Origin: Actinomyces vulturis
Lineage (GTDB): Bacteria; Actinomycetota; Actinomycetes; Actinomycetales; Actinomycetaceae
Assembly: GCF_001687305.1 (NCBI RefSeq)
Contig: NZ_LZRK01000003.1
Span: forward strand, 310,001-374,000
Reading direction: 5' to 3'
Length of the DNA: 64,000 nt
Shown here one piece after another: positions 8,746-18,036 of the stretch (within the stretch, counting starts at the first letter, position 1; every line of letters begins with the position of its first letter). Both the position numbers and the translations under genes were made by a program. The notes under the pieces were generated by a model. That model saw only the letters and a program-made list of their open reading frames with translations. It had not been told where the DNA came from and ran no database searches.

Positions 8746-9705
8746 TCAGCTCACCCTCACTCGGGGGTCGATGATCGCCACGAGGACGTCGGACAAGAGG
8801 GCACCGATCAGGGTCATCATGCCGGAGAAGGCAACCACAGCGACTGTGCCATTGATATCCATATTGCTAATGGACGTCACGGCGTATTCGCCCAATCCGT
8901 GCCAGGTAAACACAGTCTCTGTGATGGATGCGCCAACGAAAAGGCCTGCAAGAGCAAAGGCAAAGAAGGTACCCATAGGAATTAAGGAGGTACGCAGTGC
9001 GTGGCGGGTGATTGCCTGACGCTTCTGCAACCCCTTAGCACGAGCAGTACGCACATAGTCAGCACCAAGGGTGTCGAGCATGAGGTTGCGCTGGTAACGC
9101 GAATAAGCAGCAATACCTGTTAACGACATCGAAGTAGTAGGTAACAGAAGGTGCTGAGCACGACCAAGGAAGCCACTACCTTCGCCAACGAATTCGAAGA
9201 ACTGAACGCCCATCGCCTGGTTGGCCTTCACAGCACCAAGTTTAAGGAAGAGTGCGAGCACCATCACAGGAGTGGAGATGATAATGAGGGAGAGGATCGT
9301 GGCAACGCGGTCCCAGACGGAGTACTGCTTAGTAGCGGTCCATGCGCCAAGAGCAGTACCCAGGCCCATACCGATGAATGCACCAAGGAAGACGAGACGA
9401 ACGGAGACCCACATACGACGAGAGATGATCTCATTAACGTTCTCGCCCTTAGGAGTCTTACCCCAATCCCAGTGAGTCAAGATATTGGTTGCCCAAATCT
9501 TGAATCGATCAAGGACCGGATCGTGAGGGTTGATGTTGTAGGAGGTCATCGTTGCGTAGATACCCTCCCAGTTGAGCTTCGGATTCGACAGGTCGTAAAT
9601 GCTCAACGGGTTCAGGGCGCTGGCAGCGATGAAGTATGCCAACACAGTGGCAACCGTCAGCAGAACCACATAGTTAGCGATCCTTCGTAAAAGATAAGGC
9701 AACAT
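8746..9705 (-). CDS. Oligopeptide ABC transporter permease (OppB/DppB type)
   Basis: First gene of the permease operon, 319 residues. The chosen ATG at 9705 gives MLPYLLRRIANYVVLLTVATVL, the standard start of OppB proteins. A GTG start at 9756 would add 17 basic residues and is less likely. GGAAGAAGAAG lies just upstream of 9705. Six membrane segments are expected. The EAA-like loop (DTLGADYVRTARAKGL, then RHALRTSLIP) is clear. Actinobacterial OppB proteins often carry a large external loop after the first membrane segment, and about 75 hydrophilic residues are seen here too. Confidence 0.92.
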   Translation of the reverse strand: MLPYLLRRIANYVVLLTVATVLAYFIAASALNPLSIYDLSNPKLNWEGIYATMTSYNINPHDPVLDRFKIWATNILTHWDWGKTPKGENVNEIISRRMWVSVRLVFLGAFIGMGLGTALGAWTATKQYSVWDRVATILSLIIISTPVMVLALFLKLGAVKANQAMGVQFFEFVGEGSGFLGRAQHLLLPTTSMSLTGIAAYSRYQRNLMLDTLGADYVRTARAKGLQKRQAITRHALRTSLIPMGTFFAFALAGLFVGASITETVFTWHGLGEYAVTSISNMDINGTVAVVAFSGMMTLIGALLSDVLVAIIDPRVRVS

Positions 9706-10121
9706 CCGTCTTCTTCTTCCGTTCTCCCTCAGGCATGGATTTCTCAACACGAGCACATCCGAGACCAGTCAGGTTATGCGGACTGTGGAGAGGGTTCCGA
9801 CCTGACGGTAATCAAGGTCAGTTCCATCCGATTTCCCTCCACACTACTCGTGGAAAAGAAATCTTTTTGACACGTGAGGAGTTTCTGCGCTGAGTTTAAT
9901 GCCACCTTTGATATCTCGCATAGTGACTGCAGCGCGCTCATCACGAAGAAAATAGGTCCGATTTTTCAGTTGATACCTGGGGAGTATAGCTGGTGATTTC
10001 TTGACTTTTTATGCACTAATACACGAGAACACGTGGAACCTCAGGGACACTTCACCTAGTGACTGATTGCACTAAATAAAAAGGCTCTCGCTACACTCTC
10101 GTCTCAGTATCCGGAATTGTT
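9706..10121 (-). promoter_or_regulatory. Gene-free region upstream of the oppBCDF operon
   Basis: A 416-base gap with no supported gene. It should hold the opp promoter, but no convincing -35/-10 pair was found on the minus strand. It contains TGCACTAATAC (10012-10022) and TGCACTAAATA (10068-10078), related to the element before binding-protein copy 2. Just downstream of the LLM gene, the minus strand reads GCC followed by TTTTTATTT (about 10074-10085), a possible T tract for ending that transcript, without a clear stem. Confidence 0.4.
10012..10022. repeat. TGCACTAATAC upstream of oppB (matches 5428-5438)
   Basis: An exact 11-base repeat of the element upstream of binding-protein copy 2, about 300 bases ahead of oppB. 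A degenerate copy lies 45 bases further out. It is a possible shared operator of the peptide-uptake genes. Confidence 0.25.
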
Positions 10122-11228
10122 TTAGGAAAGATTCCATTGCGAAACCAGCAACTCCAGGCTACGTTCAACAAGAGTTGAGTCATGTAGCACTGTAAACACA
10201 AGGATTTCATCCAAGTCCCAACTCTGGGCAAGATCACGTAAACCATCAACAACTTTGCCTGGCGCCCCTACGAAATTCAGAGCCATTGATGCACGTACCG
10301 CCCCTTCCTTGCCGGGCGCAAAGGCTTTCCATGCTTCCAAATCCTGCTGAGGAGGATCAATGGGAGCAGGCTGTCCACCCACAATACGAGCAGACGCACT
10401 CATCATGGAGGTAAACAAGTACTGAGCCTCACCATCCGTGGGCGCCACAACGACGTTAGCACTAGCCGCAATTTTCGGCTCACTAATCATGGCAGTGGGG
10501 GCATCGGGGTTAAATGTGGAACGGTAGGCCATGATTGCCGCTTCTGCCGCAGACGGCGCAAAGTGGGAGGCAACAACGAAAGGCAGTCCGAGTTCACCAG
10601 CAACACGTGCACCGTTCACGCTAGATCCTAAAACCCACGTTCCTGGACAAGTTCCTTCACCCGGAATCGCGCGCACGCTAGAACGGTGCGGTGACAGCAA
10701 CTGTGGAGCATATACACGCCTTGATTGTTGTCCAAGAAGAGAACCGGGAACTGGACTGTTTTCTCCCGACTCTTCCATATCAACATATGACAAGAACTCC
10801 ACGATTTCGTCAGCGAAATGACCGGGGTCAGCCGGGCGACGTCGTAAAGCATGTGATGTTGCTGGATCAGTACCCGGCGCGCGACCTAGCCCCACCTCCA
10901 CGCGGCCAGGGTACATTGTGGCCAATGTACCAATTTGTTCAGCCACAATAAATGGCGCATGGTTGGGCAACATGATTCCGCCACTTGCCACAGTAATTCG
11001 TGACGTAGCAGCAAGAATTTGGCCCATGACAATTGATGTTGCGCTAGCAAGGAAGGTGCTTGAGCCATGATGCTCACCAATCCAATAACGCGCATAACCT
11101 AACTTTTCTGCGGTCTGCGCACGAGCAATCGTCTTAGCGAACGCTCCAGGACGATCGTCACCTTCACTCAAACTCACCAGATCGAGAACAGAGAGAGAGC
11201 ACGGGGTTGGCGCAGAGTATTGAGTCAT
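10122..11228 (-). CDS. LLM-class flavin-dependent oxidoreductase (MsnO8-like luciferase family)
   Basis: A 368-residue member of the bacterial luciferase-like monooxygenase superfamily, which uses reduced FMN (or F420 in some branches) to oxidise small molecules. The N-terminal half shows the family pattern: LSVLDLVSLSEGD, AEKLGYARYWIGEHHG, TSRITVASGGIMLPNHAP and PGRVEVGLGRAPGTDP. These are the hallmarks of the branch often annotated as MsnO8. The substrate cannot be told from sequence. It appears monocistronic, between bioY and the opp operon, with AGGG about 9 bases before the ATG. Confidence 0.85.
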   Translation of the reverse strand: MTQYSAPTPCSLSVLDLVSLSEGDDRPGAFAKTIARAQTAEKLGYARYWIGEHHGSSTFLASATSIVMGQILAATSRITVASGGIMLPNHAPFIVAEQIGTLATMYPGRVEVGLGRAPGTDPATSHALRRRPADPGHFADEIVEFLSYVDMEESGENSPVPGSLLGQQSRRVYAPQLLSPHRSSVRAIPGEGTCPGTWVLGSSVNGARVAGELGLPFVVASHFAPSAAEAAIMAYRSTFNPDAPTAMISEPKIAASANVVVAPTDGEAQYLFTSMMSASARIVGGQPAPIDPPQQDLEAWKAFAPGKEGAVRASMALNFVGAPGKVVDGLRDLAQSWDLDEILVFTVLHDSTLVERSLELLVSQWNLS

Positions 11229-11373
11229 ACCAACAACCCTAAAGGGAAAAGCCCCTGAAGATATAGGGGATCAGACACACATCCCCATCGACTAAAAGAA
11301 ACCTGCCTCAGAGATAGACACAATTCGGTGGATGCACCATCTAGGCACACCCACCGACACGAGAATTAGATCC

Positions 11374-11958
11374 TCAATCCCGAAGCATCGCAGGCACACG
11401 ATTGAGTGCCAGCGCAGAAACGCACTTGAGAGTGTCACCAATGATGAAAGGCACTAGTCCGAGTGCAAATGTATCTCCCCACGGCATCCCAGTCATCATG
11501 TGCAACCAGGGCAAGCCTGGGACATAAAACGCCAGGCTAGCCAGAACCAAAATTCCCGCGGCCTGCATGGTCCCTTTTCCGCGAGCGCGTGCCGCAATTC
11601 CAGCTGCCAAGATATATCCGATGACGTAGCCGAACGTGACACCTACTCCCCCGTTCCAACCAGCCAAGACCGGCGCACCGCCAGCAGCCAACAGGGCATA
11701 CAAACCAGTACTTGCCATAGCCTGAGGTCCTCCCAACACCTGAGCAAGAAGGAGAACGCCCAATGTCCCCAAGGTGATCGGCACAGGAGTAAATGGAAGC
11801 GGAATAGCAATCTGTGCGATAAGGGTCAATACCCCCGTCCCCACGAGCACACGTGCGATGGTCCGTAAACCAGGCATCGAGTGCAGGGACGAAACTACAG
11901 ATTGCTCATGGAAGACGGTAGTTATACGAGAAGAGGAAGCACGTGAATTCATAGTCAT
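11374..11958 (-). CDS. bioY: Biotin transporter BioY
   Basis: S component of an energy-coupling-factor biotin importer, 194 residues with about six membrane segments. The typical BioY core is present: TLIAQIAIPLPFTPVPITLGTL, the Ala/Gly-rich TGLYALLAAGGAPVLAGWNGG, and a C-terminal LVPFIIGDTLKC. No bioM/bioN (A1, T) genes are adjacent, so it would act alone or with a shared ECF module encoded elsewhere. ATGs at 11958 and 11952 are both possible. No BioR/BioQ-type operator or riboswitch was recognised in the 115-base upstream gap. Confidence 0.92.
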   Translation of the reverse strand: MTMNSRASSSRITTVFHEQSVVSSLHSMPGLRTIARVLVGTGVLTLIAQIAIPLPFTPVPITLGTLGVLLLAQVLGGPQAMASTGLYALLAAGGAPVLAGWNGGVGVTFGYVIGYILAAGIAARARGKGTMQAAGILVLASLAFYVPGLPWLHMMTGMPWGDTFALGLVPFIIGDTLKCVSALALNRVPAMLRD

Positions 11959-12073
11959 GAGATTATCTGCTGGCGACCTTTTTAAACCTTCGTGGTTTCC
12001 TCCGATAAAGAGGTCACCGATTTATTCATACTGTGAGTCGTATGCCTGGCCCATCATCACCATTAACAACGTT

Positions 12074-13036
12074 TTATCGACTTATTTCATCCAGCCAGTC
12101 CAGAACATCCACGATGACTTCCTGAGCGTTGGTCTCATGGAAAAGTTCGTGACGAGCTCCCGGATATAAAGTCAGGTTGATCCGTGCGATCCCTGCACGT
12201 CGATACTGTGCGGCAACTGCGCGCACACCTGCTCCGTAGTTGCCCACGGGATCCATCGCCCCTGAGAACAGATGGATAGGCAAATCCTGGGGGACACGGC
12301 GAACATTCTTCAAGGTGTTGACATAAAGAGTTCCAGCGGTCAGATCACGGAAGAATCCTGCGGTACAAGTGAAGCCACACCAGGGGTCACGAAGATAGGC
12401 GTTAACCTCTTCAGGTTTCCTGCTCAGCCAATCAAAGACAGTGCGAGGCTCATCGATTCGACTATTCGCACTACCGAAAGCCAAATCACTAAGAAGCTGA
12501 GAAGGATGATCCGCGCCATGGATGCGGCACTGAGCATTCGCCAAAGCGTATCCTGCTACACCTGCCACACCTGGATGGCCAGCAGTCCCCATAACGACAA
12601 GAGCATCAAGCTCATTGCCCCATTGAATGGCATAGTGACGCGCTAGAAGGGAACCCCACGAATGCCCAAGCATGACGAACGGTAAAACTTGCCCACCTCG
12701 ACTTGGGGCATAACGCTCTTTTGCCCACATAGTGATGCGGTGAAGATCGGTCAAGACATTAGCCCAACCATTGCGGTGCCCAAGAAATCCTTGCCCAATT
12801 TCCTCAGACATGGTTTTGCCATGTCCACGGTGATCATCGGCCACCACCACGTATCCACGTTTCACCGCTTCGAGAGCGAATACATCGTAACGCTCACAAT
12901 GTTCTGCCATGCCATGGACCACTTGGATAATGCCTATACGTGTGCGCCCCTCGATTGGTTCCCACGTACGAACAGCAAGGTTAAGTCCATCACCTGCGAT
13001 AAGAGTGTGCTCTTTCTTGATGACGTCAGTTGCCAT
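12074..13036 (-). CDS. Alpha/beta hydrolase, monoacylglycerol lipase-like
   Basis: A 320-residue serine hydrolase of the lysophospholipase/monoacylglycerol-lipase group. The nucleophile elbow is GHSWGS, preceded by oxyanion-type GMAEH and the DHRGHGKT segment characteristic of this group. The acid is likely the Asp of SGAMDPVGNYG and the base the His of GARHELFHE. The ATG at 13036 is one base past the stop of the dehydrogenase gene, so the two are translationally coupled. A longer frame upstream overlaps the dehydrogenase and is not needed. No signal peptide is seen, so it should be cytoplasmic. Confidence 0.88.
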   Translation of the reverse strand: MATDVIKKEHTLIAGDGLNLAVRTWEPIEGRTRIGIIQVVHGMAEHCERYDVFALEAVKRGYVVVADDHRGHGKTMSEEIGQGFLGHRNGWANVLTDLHRITMWAKERYAPSRGGQVLPFVMLGHSWGSLLARHYAIQWGNELDALVVMGTAGHPGVAGVAGYALANAQCRIHGADHPSQLLSDLAFGSANSRIDEPRTVFDWLSRKPEEVNAYLRDPWCGFTCTAGFFRDLTAGTLYVNTLKNVRRVPQDLPIHLFSGAMDPVGNYGAGVRAVAAQYRRAGIARINLTLYPGARHELFHETNAQEVIVDVLDWLDEISR

Positions 13037-13037
13037 A

Positions 13038-14027
13038 TCAATGCTCACCGTTTTCCAAGGTCCCCAAAGCAATGGTGTTCTGAACTGCACGAACAGACGC
13101 ATCAAACTGTTCGCGTTCCCAGTCAGTCAAAGGCACTTCGAGGCGACGCTCAATACCATTGGCTCCGATGATGGTGGGAACAGACAGTGTCACATCACCA
13201 TCATGACCATATTCTCCACGCAATGTTGAAGCGACCGGAAGAATGGCTTTCTCATCAAGGAGAATAGCGCGGGCAACGGTCAATGCTGCTTGAGCAACGC
13301 CAGCACTAGTCCAGCCCTTGGTATTAAACACATCCCAGCCGGCTCGGCTCACGGCAGCGGAGAGTTCCTCCCGGCTTGGCACAGTCACACCGAATACGTC
13401 TTTAAGGTGCTCATAAGGAACTCCACCCACAGTCGTACCGCTAAGGTAGGGGAAACCAGACGGGCCATGTTCCCCCATCATGTCACCATGCACCGCATGG
13501 GGATCAACGCCTAAACGGTCAGCGATCACGCGGCGCATACGGGCAGTATCCAGTAAGGTTCCGGTTCCCATCACCAAATTGGCGGGGTAATCGAATTCTG
13601 TCGAGGCGACATGGGTCACCATGTCGAGAGGGTTGGACACGACGATAACAGCAGCATCACAGGTCCTCTGAGCAATATTTCCCATGATGTCACGGACAAC
13701 GGCGGCATTAACAGATGCGAGCAAACGACGATCAGCGTCACTACCCGTAGCCTGGTCTTTCTTCAGGGATGGACCAGCTGTAGAAATAACGACATCCGCA
13801 TCAGCACAATCATCGTAAGTACCAGCGCTAACACTCACGTGAGACAGCATCGGCATAGCGGTGGCGTGGTGCTGATCAAGCGCTTCACCACGAGCCAATT
13901 CATCATTGGCATCAATGACCACGATGGAACCAAACAAGTCCATCTTCATTGCGTCAGCGAGGATTGCATCTCCCACGCGGCCAACACCCACGATAACAAG
14001 TTTGTGAGGTTTCAGAGGCTTCATCAT
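13038..14027 (-). CDS. L-2-hydroxyacid dehydrogenase of the lactate/malate family (HicDH-like)
   Basis: NAD-dependent dehydrogenase, 329 residues. It has the dinucleotide loop GVGRVGDAI, the SNPLDMVTH segment, GTGTLLDTARMRR and the catalytic His in GEHG. Several segments (ATGSDADRR in the active-site loop region, GTGTLLDTARM, KGWTSAGVA, PTIIGANGI) resemble lactobacillar L-2-hydroxyisocaproate dehydrogenase more than classic L-lactate or malate dehydrogenase. Branched-chain 2-oxoacids are therefore plausible substrates, which is inference. ATG 14027 has GGGAG 7 bases upstream, inside the end of the aminopeptidase gene. It forms an operon with the peptidase and hydrolase, fitting amino acid catabolism. 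Confidence 0.85.
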   Translation of the reverse strand: MMKPLKPHKLVIVGVGRVGDAILADAMKMDLFGSIVVIDANDELARGEALDQHHATAMPMLSHVSVSAGTYDDCADADVVISTAGPSLKKDQATGSDADRRLLASVNAAVVRDIMGNIAQRTCDAAVIVVSNPLDMVTHVASTEFDYPANLVMGTGTLLDTARMRRVIADRLGVDPHAVHGDMMGEHGPSGFPYLSGTTVGGVPYEHLKDVFGVTVPSREELSAAVSRAGWDVFNTKGWTSAGVAQAALTVARAILLDEKAILPVASTLRGEYGHDGDVTLSVPTIIGANGIERRLEVPLTDWEREQFDASVRAVQNTIALGTLENGEH

Positions 14028-14029
14028 GG

Positions 14030-15346
14030 TCAGGCTCCCATCCAATAGGCCTTGATAGCACGAGCAAGGTAGGGGCCATCTTCTACACCACACATTTCGC
14101 GCAAGGAGTGCATAGACAGCAGTGGGATACCCACATCGACAGTAGTCATACCCAAACGTGTTGCGGTAAGTGGTCCGATTGTGGAACCGCATGGCACGTC
14201 ATTATTGGAAACGAAATTTTGTGACGGCACGTCAGCCCTGCGACAGGCGCGCTTCCAGATCGCTGCCCCCACGGCGTCGGTCGCATACCGCTGAGAAGCG
14301 TTGATCTTCAGGAGAGGACCATTATTGATGAGCGGCTGGACAACAGGATCGTGTTTCTCCGAGTAATTGGGATGAACACTATGGCCAGCGTCTGCGCTGA
14401 TGCAGGATGAGCGGGAGATGGCTGCTGCATAACTGTCAGTGTCGAGGCCGTGTACTGCGGCTAGGCGCTTAAGGATGTCCTCGAGCATGGGGCCACTAGC
14501 ACCGGAGCGGGTAGAACTGCCGACTTCTTCGTGATCGTTCGCAATGAAGACCACGGCATAATCAGCATCAAGACCACCCTCAGCCTCCATCGCTTCCAAC
14601 GCGGCCAGTCCAGCGTGAACGGAGGAAAGATTATCGAGTCGCGACGAGGCAAAGAATTCCTTATTGATACCAATGACGCGCGGTGCTTCAGTCGGGAAGG
14701 TAACAACGTCATGGAACGCAAGGTCTTCAGGATTCACTCCTGCTAGAGAGCAGAGGTAATCCTCAACGCTGCCATTCATCGATGTTTCCAAGGAAACCAA
14801 TGGGGCTAGGTGCTGCTGGCGTTTGAGTTTGAGATCGTCATTGACGCTGCGGTCAAGGTGGGGAGCGAGTTGAGCAACACGAGCAATAGGACCAGTGGCA
14901 ACGAGGTATTCGGTGCCATCAATAGCGGTGAGACGACCTGCTAAGCCTAAGTCTCGGTCAAGGAATGAATTAAGCAGCGGTCCACCATAGACTTCGGCAC
15001 CGAGAGTGCTCCAGCCATGGCTGATTGTGGTGGCTCCGGGTTTGAGTTTGAGTGCCGGAGAATCGGTGTGGGCCCCCATGATGCGGAAAGAGAAGTGCTC
15101 GGGAGCAGCGTTTCCCTGAGGAATGATCCATGCGGCGATTGCACCATCGCGGATGACATAGCCCTTGCGTGGGACCTCACTGCCCCAGGCAACATCCTCT
15201 CGTACCCGAGTGAATCCCAGTTTTTCGAGACGATTAGCCGTTTCCTGTGCAGCATGAAAGGACGACGGGGATGCTTGTACGAAGTTGGTAAGGGACTCGG
15301 TATAAGCGTGCGTGTCGGTGAGGTCTGTCAACGCTGAAAATGTCAT
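14030..15346 (-). CDS. M18 family aminopeptidase (aspartyl aminopeptidase type)
   Basis: A 438-residue zinc metallopeptidase that removes N-terminal (often acidic) residues from peptides in the cytoplasm. Family features are complete: zinc-ligand AHTDSPALKLKP, the DRDLGLAGR segment, LDNLSSVHAGLAALE, NDHEEVGSSTRSGA with catalytic Glu, DAGHSVHPNY, and NNDVPCGSTIGP near the C-terminus. Length is as expected for bacterial M18. GAGGAGG lies upstream of the ATG. It starts divergently from the HAD gene and leads the operon with the hydroxyacid dehydrogenase, matching the peptide importer nearby as a peptide-use module. Confidence 0.93.
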   Translation of the reverse strand: MTFSALTDLTDTHAYTESLTNFVQASPSSFHAAQETANRLEKLGFTRVREDVAWGSEVPRKGYVIRDGAIAAWIIPQGNAAPEHFSFRIMGAHTDSPALKLKPGATTISHGWSTLGAEVYGGPLLNSFLDRDLGLAGRLTAIDGTEYLVATGPIARVAQLAPHLDRSVNDDLKLKRQQHLAPLVSLETSMNGSVEDYLCSLAGVNPEDLAFHDVVTFPTEAPRVIGINKEFFASSRLDNLSSVHAGLAALEAMEAEGGLDADYAVVFIANDHEEVGSSTRSGASGPMLEDILKRLAAVHGLDTDSYAAAISRSSCISADAGHSVHPNYSEKHDPVVQPLINNGPLLKINASQRYATDAVGAAIWKRACRRADVPSQNFVSNNDVPCGSTIGPLTATRLGMTTVDVGIPLLSMHSLREMCGVEDGPYLARAIKAYWMGA

Positions 15347-15449
15347 GTCCCCATTGTCCTCCTCTCGCCGCCAGGAGAAAAGTGGGATAAGTGTGAGCTA
15401 CGTGCCCCCTCATATAGGTTCCTGCGAAGTTCTCAGGCATGATGGACGG

Positions 15450-16064
15450 GTGAATACGTCACCTTGTCCAATCTCCACTGTTCTTTTCGACGCCGATGGT
15501 GTCCTTCAATTCATTGGCACACCGTGGCCCGAAGCACTCGCTGCACGTGGCGGTGAGGAATTTGCTCGTGAACTCTTAGCGACCGAAGGAACAACTCTTC
15601 GCGGTGAAGTAAGTTTGCGCGAGTTTCTCCAAGGTTTGAAGAACCGATTAAGCCTCGATCAAGACGTCGACTTCCTTATGGATGCTTGGTGGCATGCGAC
15701 TGTTGATCAGGACGCTTGGGATATGGTGAGAGAACTGCGACGGTTCGGTGTTAGGACAGCACTGGCAACCAATCAACAGGTTGAACGCAAAACGTGGATG
15801 GAAGATGAGTTAGGTTATTCCGAACTCTGCGATGAAAGGTTCTATTCATGCGATCTTGGAGCCTGCAAACCTGAGGAGCAGTACTTCACATTAATTCTTC
15901 ACCGTCTAGGAGTTGAACCTTGTTCCGTTCTGTTCGTCGACGACAATCTTGACAATATCGCGGCCGCTTCTCGCTGTGGAATTCAGACTATCCATCATCC
16001 TGCCGATGCTGGCGCTGATGTACTGCGCCAGGAACTGAGCGAATGGATTCCCGGCCTGATGTGA
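15450..16064 (+). CDS. HAD superfamily hydrolase
   Basis: A 204-residue haloacid-dehalogenase-type phosphatase of unknown substrate. Motif I is FDADGVL (nucleophile Asp14, acid Asp16), motif II is the T of LATNQ, the motif III Lys is in GACKPE, and motif IV is FVDDNLDN. The alpha-helical cap between motifs I and II puts it in the subclass with beta-phosphoglucomutase/sugar phosphatases. GTG at 15450 was chosen because the frame upstream of it overlaps the divergent aminopeptidase promoter and has no better start. GGACGG precedes it. Confidence 0.82.
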   Translation: MNTSPCPISTVLFDADGVLQFIGTPWPEALAARGGEEFARELLATEGTTLRGEVSLREFLQGLKNRLSLDQDVDFLMDAWWHATVDQDAWDMVRELRRFGVRTALATNQQVERKTWMEDELGYSELCDERFYSCDLGACKPEEQYFTLILHRLGVEPCSVLFVDDNLDNIAAASRCGIQTIHHPADAGADVLRQELSEWIPGLM

Positions 16065-16202
16065 CAGACCATTGTCTTCATTTATTCATCCCAAAGGATG
16101 AGTTCAGTCCTTCTCAAGCACGTAGTCCCCGTAGGGAATGTTGTTAAGACTTAGTGCAAAATAGGCCTGAAGAAGTTTCCAAGCCAAGTGAGTTAGGCAT
16201 TC

Positions 16203-16682
16203 ATGACGTCAGTAGATACACGGCGCGCGCCGGAGAGGTTCACTGCTTTTACTACAGCAGTCCACCGATTAATTCCTGCAGCGTTGCGCAAACATGTACC
16301 ACTAACTTTTGTTGGCTACGCCTTTATCAATGGCTCAGCATTCTTATTAGACATCACATGCCTGTGGATTTTTAATAACCACTTGCATATTTTCTATCCG
16401 CTTGCCGTCACGATCGGGTATGCCATCGCTGGCCTCTACTCGTTGACGCTGAACAAATGGCTGAACTTCCAGGCGCCCGGACATGCAGTAGCCCAAGGAT
16501 CAAAATACGCCGTAGGATTGGCATCCCAATACGTCATTTTCATCCTTGGGTTATCAAGTTTCCTGCACTGGCAACTGGGCATCAATGCCGAAGTTGCCCG
16601 AGTTATCTCAGCGTGCTGCGAAGGTATCTACCTCTACCTCGTCATGCGGTTTTGGGTGTTCCGCGAAAAAAATAATGCCTAA
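16203..16682 (+). CDS. GtrA-like membrane protein
   Basis: A 159-residue protein with four predicted membrane helices and the GtrA family pattern: FVGYAFINGSAFLLDITCLWIF, GYAIAGLYSLTLNKWLNF and a C-terminal MRFWVFREK. GtrA proteins are linked to movement of lipid-linked sugars or to surface glycan assembly. Here that suits the many glycosyltransferases in the window, but no partner gene is adjacent. Overlapping frames in the other phases are not credible. A hairpin follows the gene. Confidence 0.85.
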   Translation: MTSVDTRRAPERFTAFTTAVHRLIPAALRKHVPLTFVGYAFINGSAFLLDITCLWIFNNHLHIFYPLAVTIGYAIAGLYSLTLNKWLNFQAPGHAVAQGSKYAVGLASQYVIFILGLSSFLHWQLGINAEVARVISACCEGIYLYLVMRFWVFREKNNA

Positions 16683-16770
16683 AGGCATGGCCTTACTATT
16701 CGCTGGTTTCTTCACCAATCAGTCAACATTGATAAACCCTCAATAATCTCAGCAGTCCTCCACTCAATAT

Positions 16771-16812
16771 CAATGGCTGAGCACTAGAGATATTCCTCGT
16801 GCTCAGCCATTG
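16771..16812. terminator. Convergent terminator between the GtrA gene and ychF
   Basis: Perfect 14-bp stem (CAATGGCTGAGCAC / GTGCTCAGCCATTG) with a 14-base loop, in the convergent gap. It probably serves both strands. No strong T run lies on either side. Confidence 0.7.
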
Positions 16813-16833
16813 AAGTGAGTTATTAGTTAATGT

Positions 16834-17919
16834 CTACACATTAAAACGGAACTCGACAACGTCAGCGTCCTTCATGACGTAGTCTTTGCCTTCCATACGA
16901 ACCTTTCCGTGCGCGCGTGCTTCAGCAACGGAACCATATTCAAGAAGGTCTTCGTAGGAAACAATTTCGGCCTTAATAAAACCGCGCTCGAAGTCCGTGT
17001 GAATAACACCGGCAGCCTGCGGAGCAGTCCAACCCTGATGAATCGTCCAAGCTCTCGCTTCCTTCGGACCAGCAGTTAAGTAGGTTTGCAGTCCGAGGGT
17101 ATTGAAACCAACGCGCGCCAACTGATCAAGACCGCTCTCTTCCTGTCCGGCGTCACGAAGCATTTCTTCTGCTTCGTCAGGGTCAAGTTCCACTAATTCG
17201 GACTCAAATTGTGCGTCAAGGAAGATCGCTTCGGCAGGAGCAACCATGGCTCGGAGATCTGCTTGCTTGGCTTCATCGGCGAGACCAGCGTCATCCATGT
17301 TAAAAACATAGATAAATGGCTTCGTGGTCATCAATTGGAAAGTCGCCAAAATTTCAGGATCAAGACCGGCTTTCTCTGCGCCTGCGCTGAGCAAAGTTCC
17401 TTCTTCGAGCACCGCGAGTGCACCACGGGCAACGTCAAGAACAGAGGCATCAGTCTTCTTGCCACGAACTTCCTTCTCGAGGCGGGGAATTGCCTTTTCG
17501 AGCGTCTGAATATCGGCGAGAACTAATTCGGTCGCAATCGTCTCAATATCACTCGAGGGATCCACCTTGCCGTCAACGTGAACAACATCGGGATCATCGA
17601 AGGCACGAGTCACCATACAGATAGCGTCAGCTTCTCGAATGTTTGCGAGGAATTGGTTTCCGAGTCCCTCACCCTCACTTGCACCACGGACGATACCCGC
17701 GATATCGACGAAGGAAACGGTAGCGGGTACAGTCCGCTCAGAACCATAAAGTTCAGCCAACTTGTCCAAACGAGGGTCTGGAAGGGGAACAATGCCGACG
17801 TTCGGTTCAATTGTTGCGAATGGGTAATTCGCCGCAAGAACGGTTGCGCGAGTCAGAGCGTTAAAAAGGGTGGACTTGCCAACGTTGGGCAGTCCGACAA
17901 TTCCAATAGTAAGAGCCAC
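16834..17919 (-). CDS. ychF: Redox-regulated ATPase YchF
   Basis: Conserved Obg-family P-loop protein, 361 residues, which hydrolyses ATP rather than GTP and associates with ribosomes. It has the G1 loop GLPNVGKST, the following [13 protein letters not shown]3 [17 protein letters not shown] and NMDD in place of the canonical NKxD, as is normal for YchF. A C-terminal TGS-type segment starts near [15 protein letters not shown]. The start is GTG 17919 with no Shine-Dalgarno sequence, so it may be leaderless or read from ispH transcription. It lies downstream of ispH, a common actinobacterial pairing. Confidence 0.96.
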   Translation of the reverse strand: MALTIGIVGLPNVGKSTLFNALTRATVLAANYPFATIEPNVGIVPLPDPRLDKLAELYGSERTVPATVSFVDIAGIVRGASEGEGLGNQFLANIREADAICMVTRAFDDPDVVHVDGKVDPSSDIETIATELVLADIQTLEKAIPRLEKEVRGKKTDASVLDVARGALAVLEEGTLLSAGAEKAGLDPEILATFQLMTTKPFIYVFNMDDAGLADEAKQADLRAMVAPAEAIFLDAQFESELVELDPDEAEEMLRDAGQEESGLDQLARVGFNTLGLQTYLTAGPKEARAWTIHQGWTAPQAAGVIHTDFERGFIKAEIVSYEDLLEYGSVAEARAHGKVRMEGKDYVMKDADVVEFRFNV

Positions 17920-18036
17920 GGAGTCAGTCTACAGGTTCACACCCGCTCACCTTCTACCGGATTCCTTTCTTCAGACGGAACTCACCTTCCCCGAAGCGGC
18001 CTGGGACGATCACTCACCGATGCGATATCGGCAAAA

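Noticed and set aside
9151-9690. 179-codon plus-strand frame opposite oppB
   Set aside because: Shadow of the permease gene, His/Glu-rich with no ribosome site or motif.
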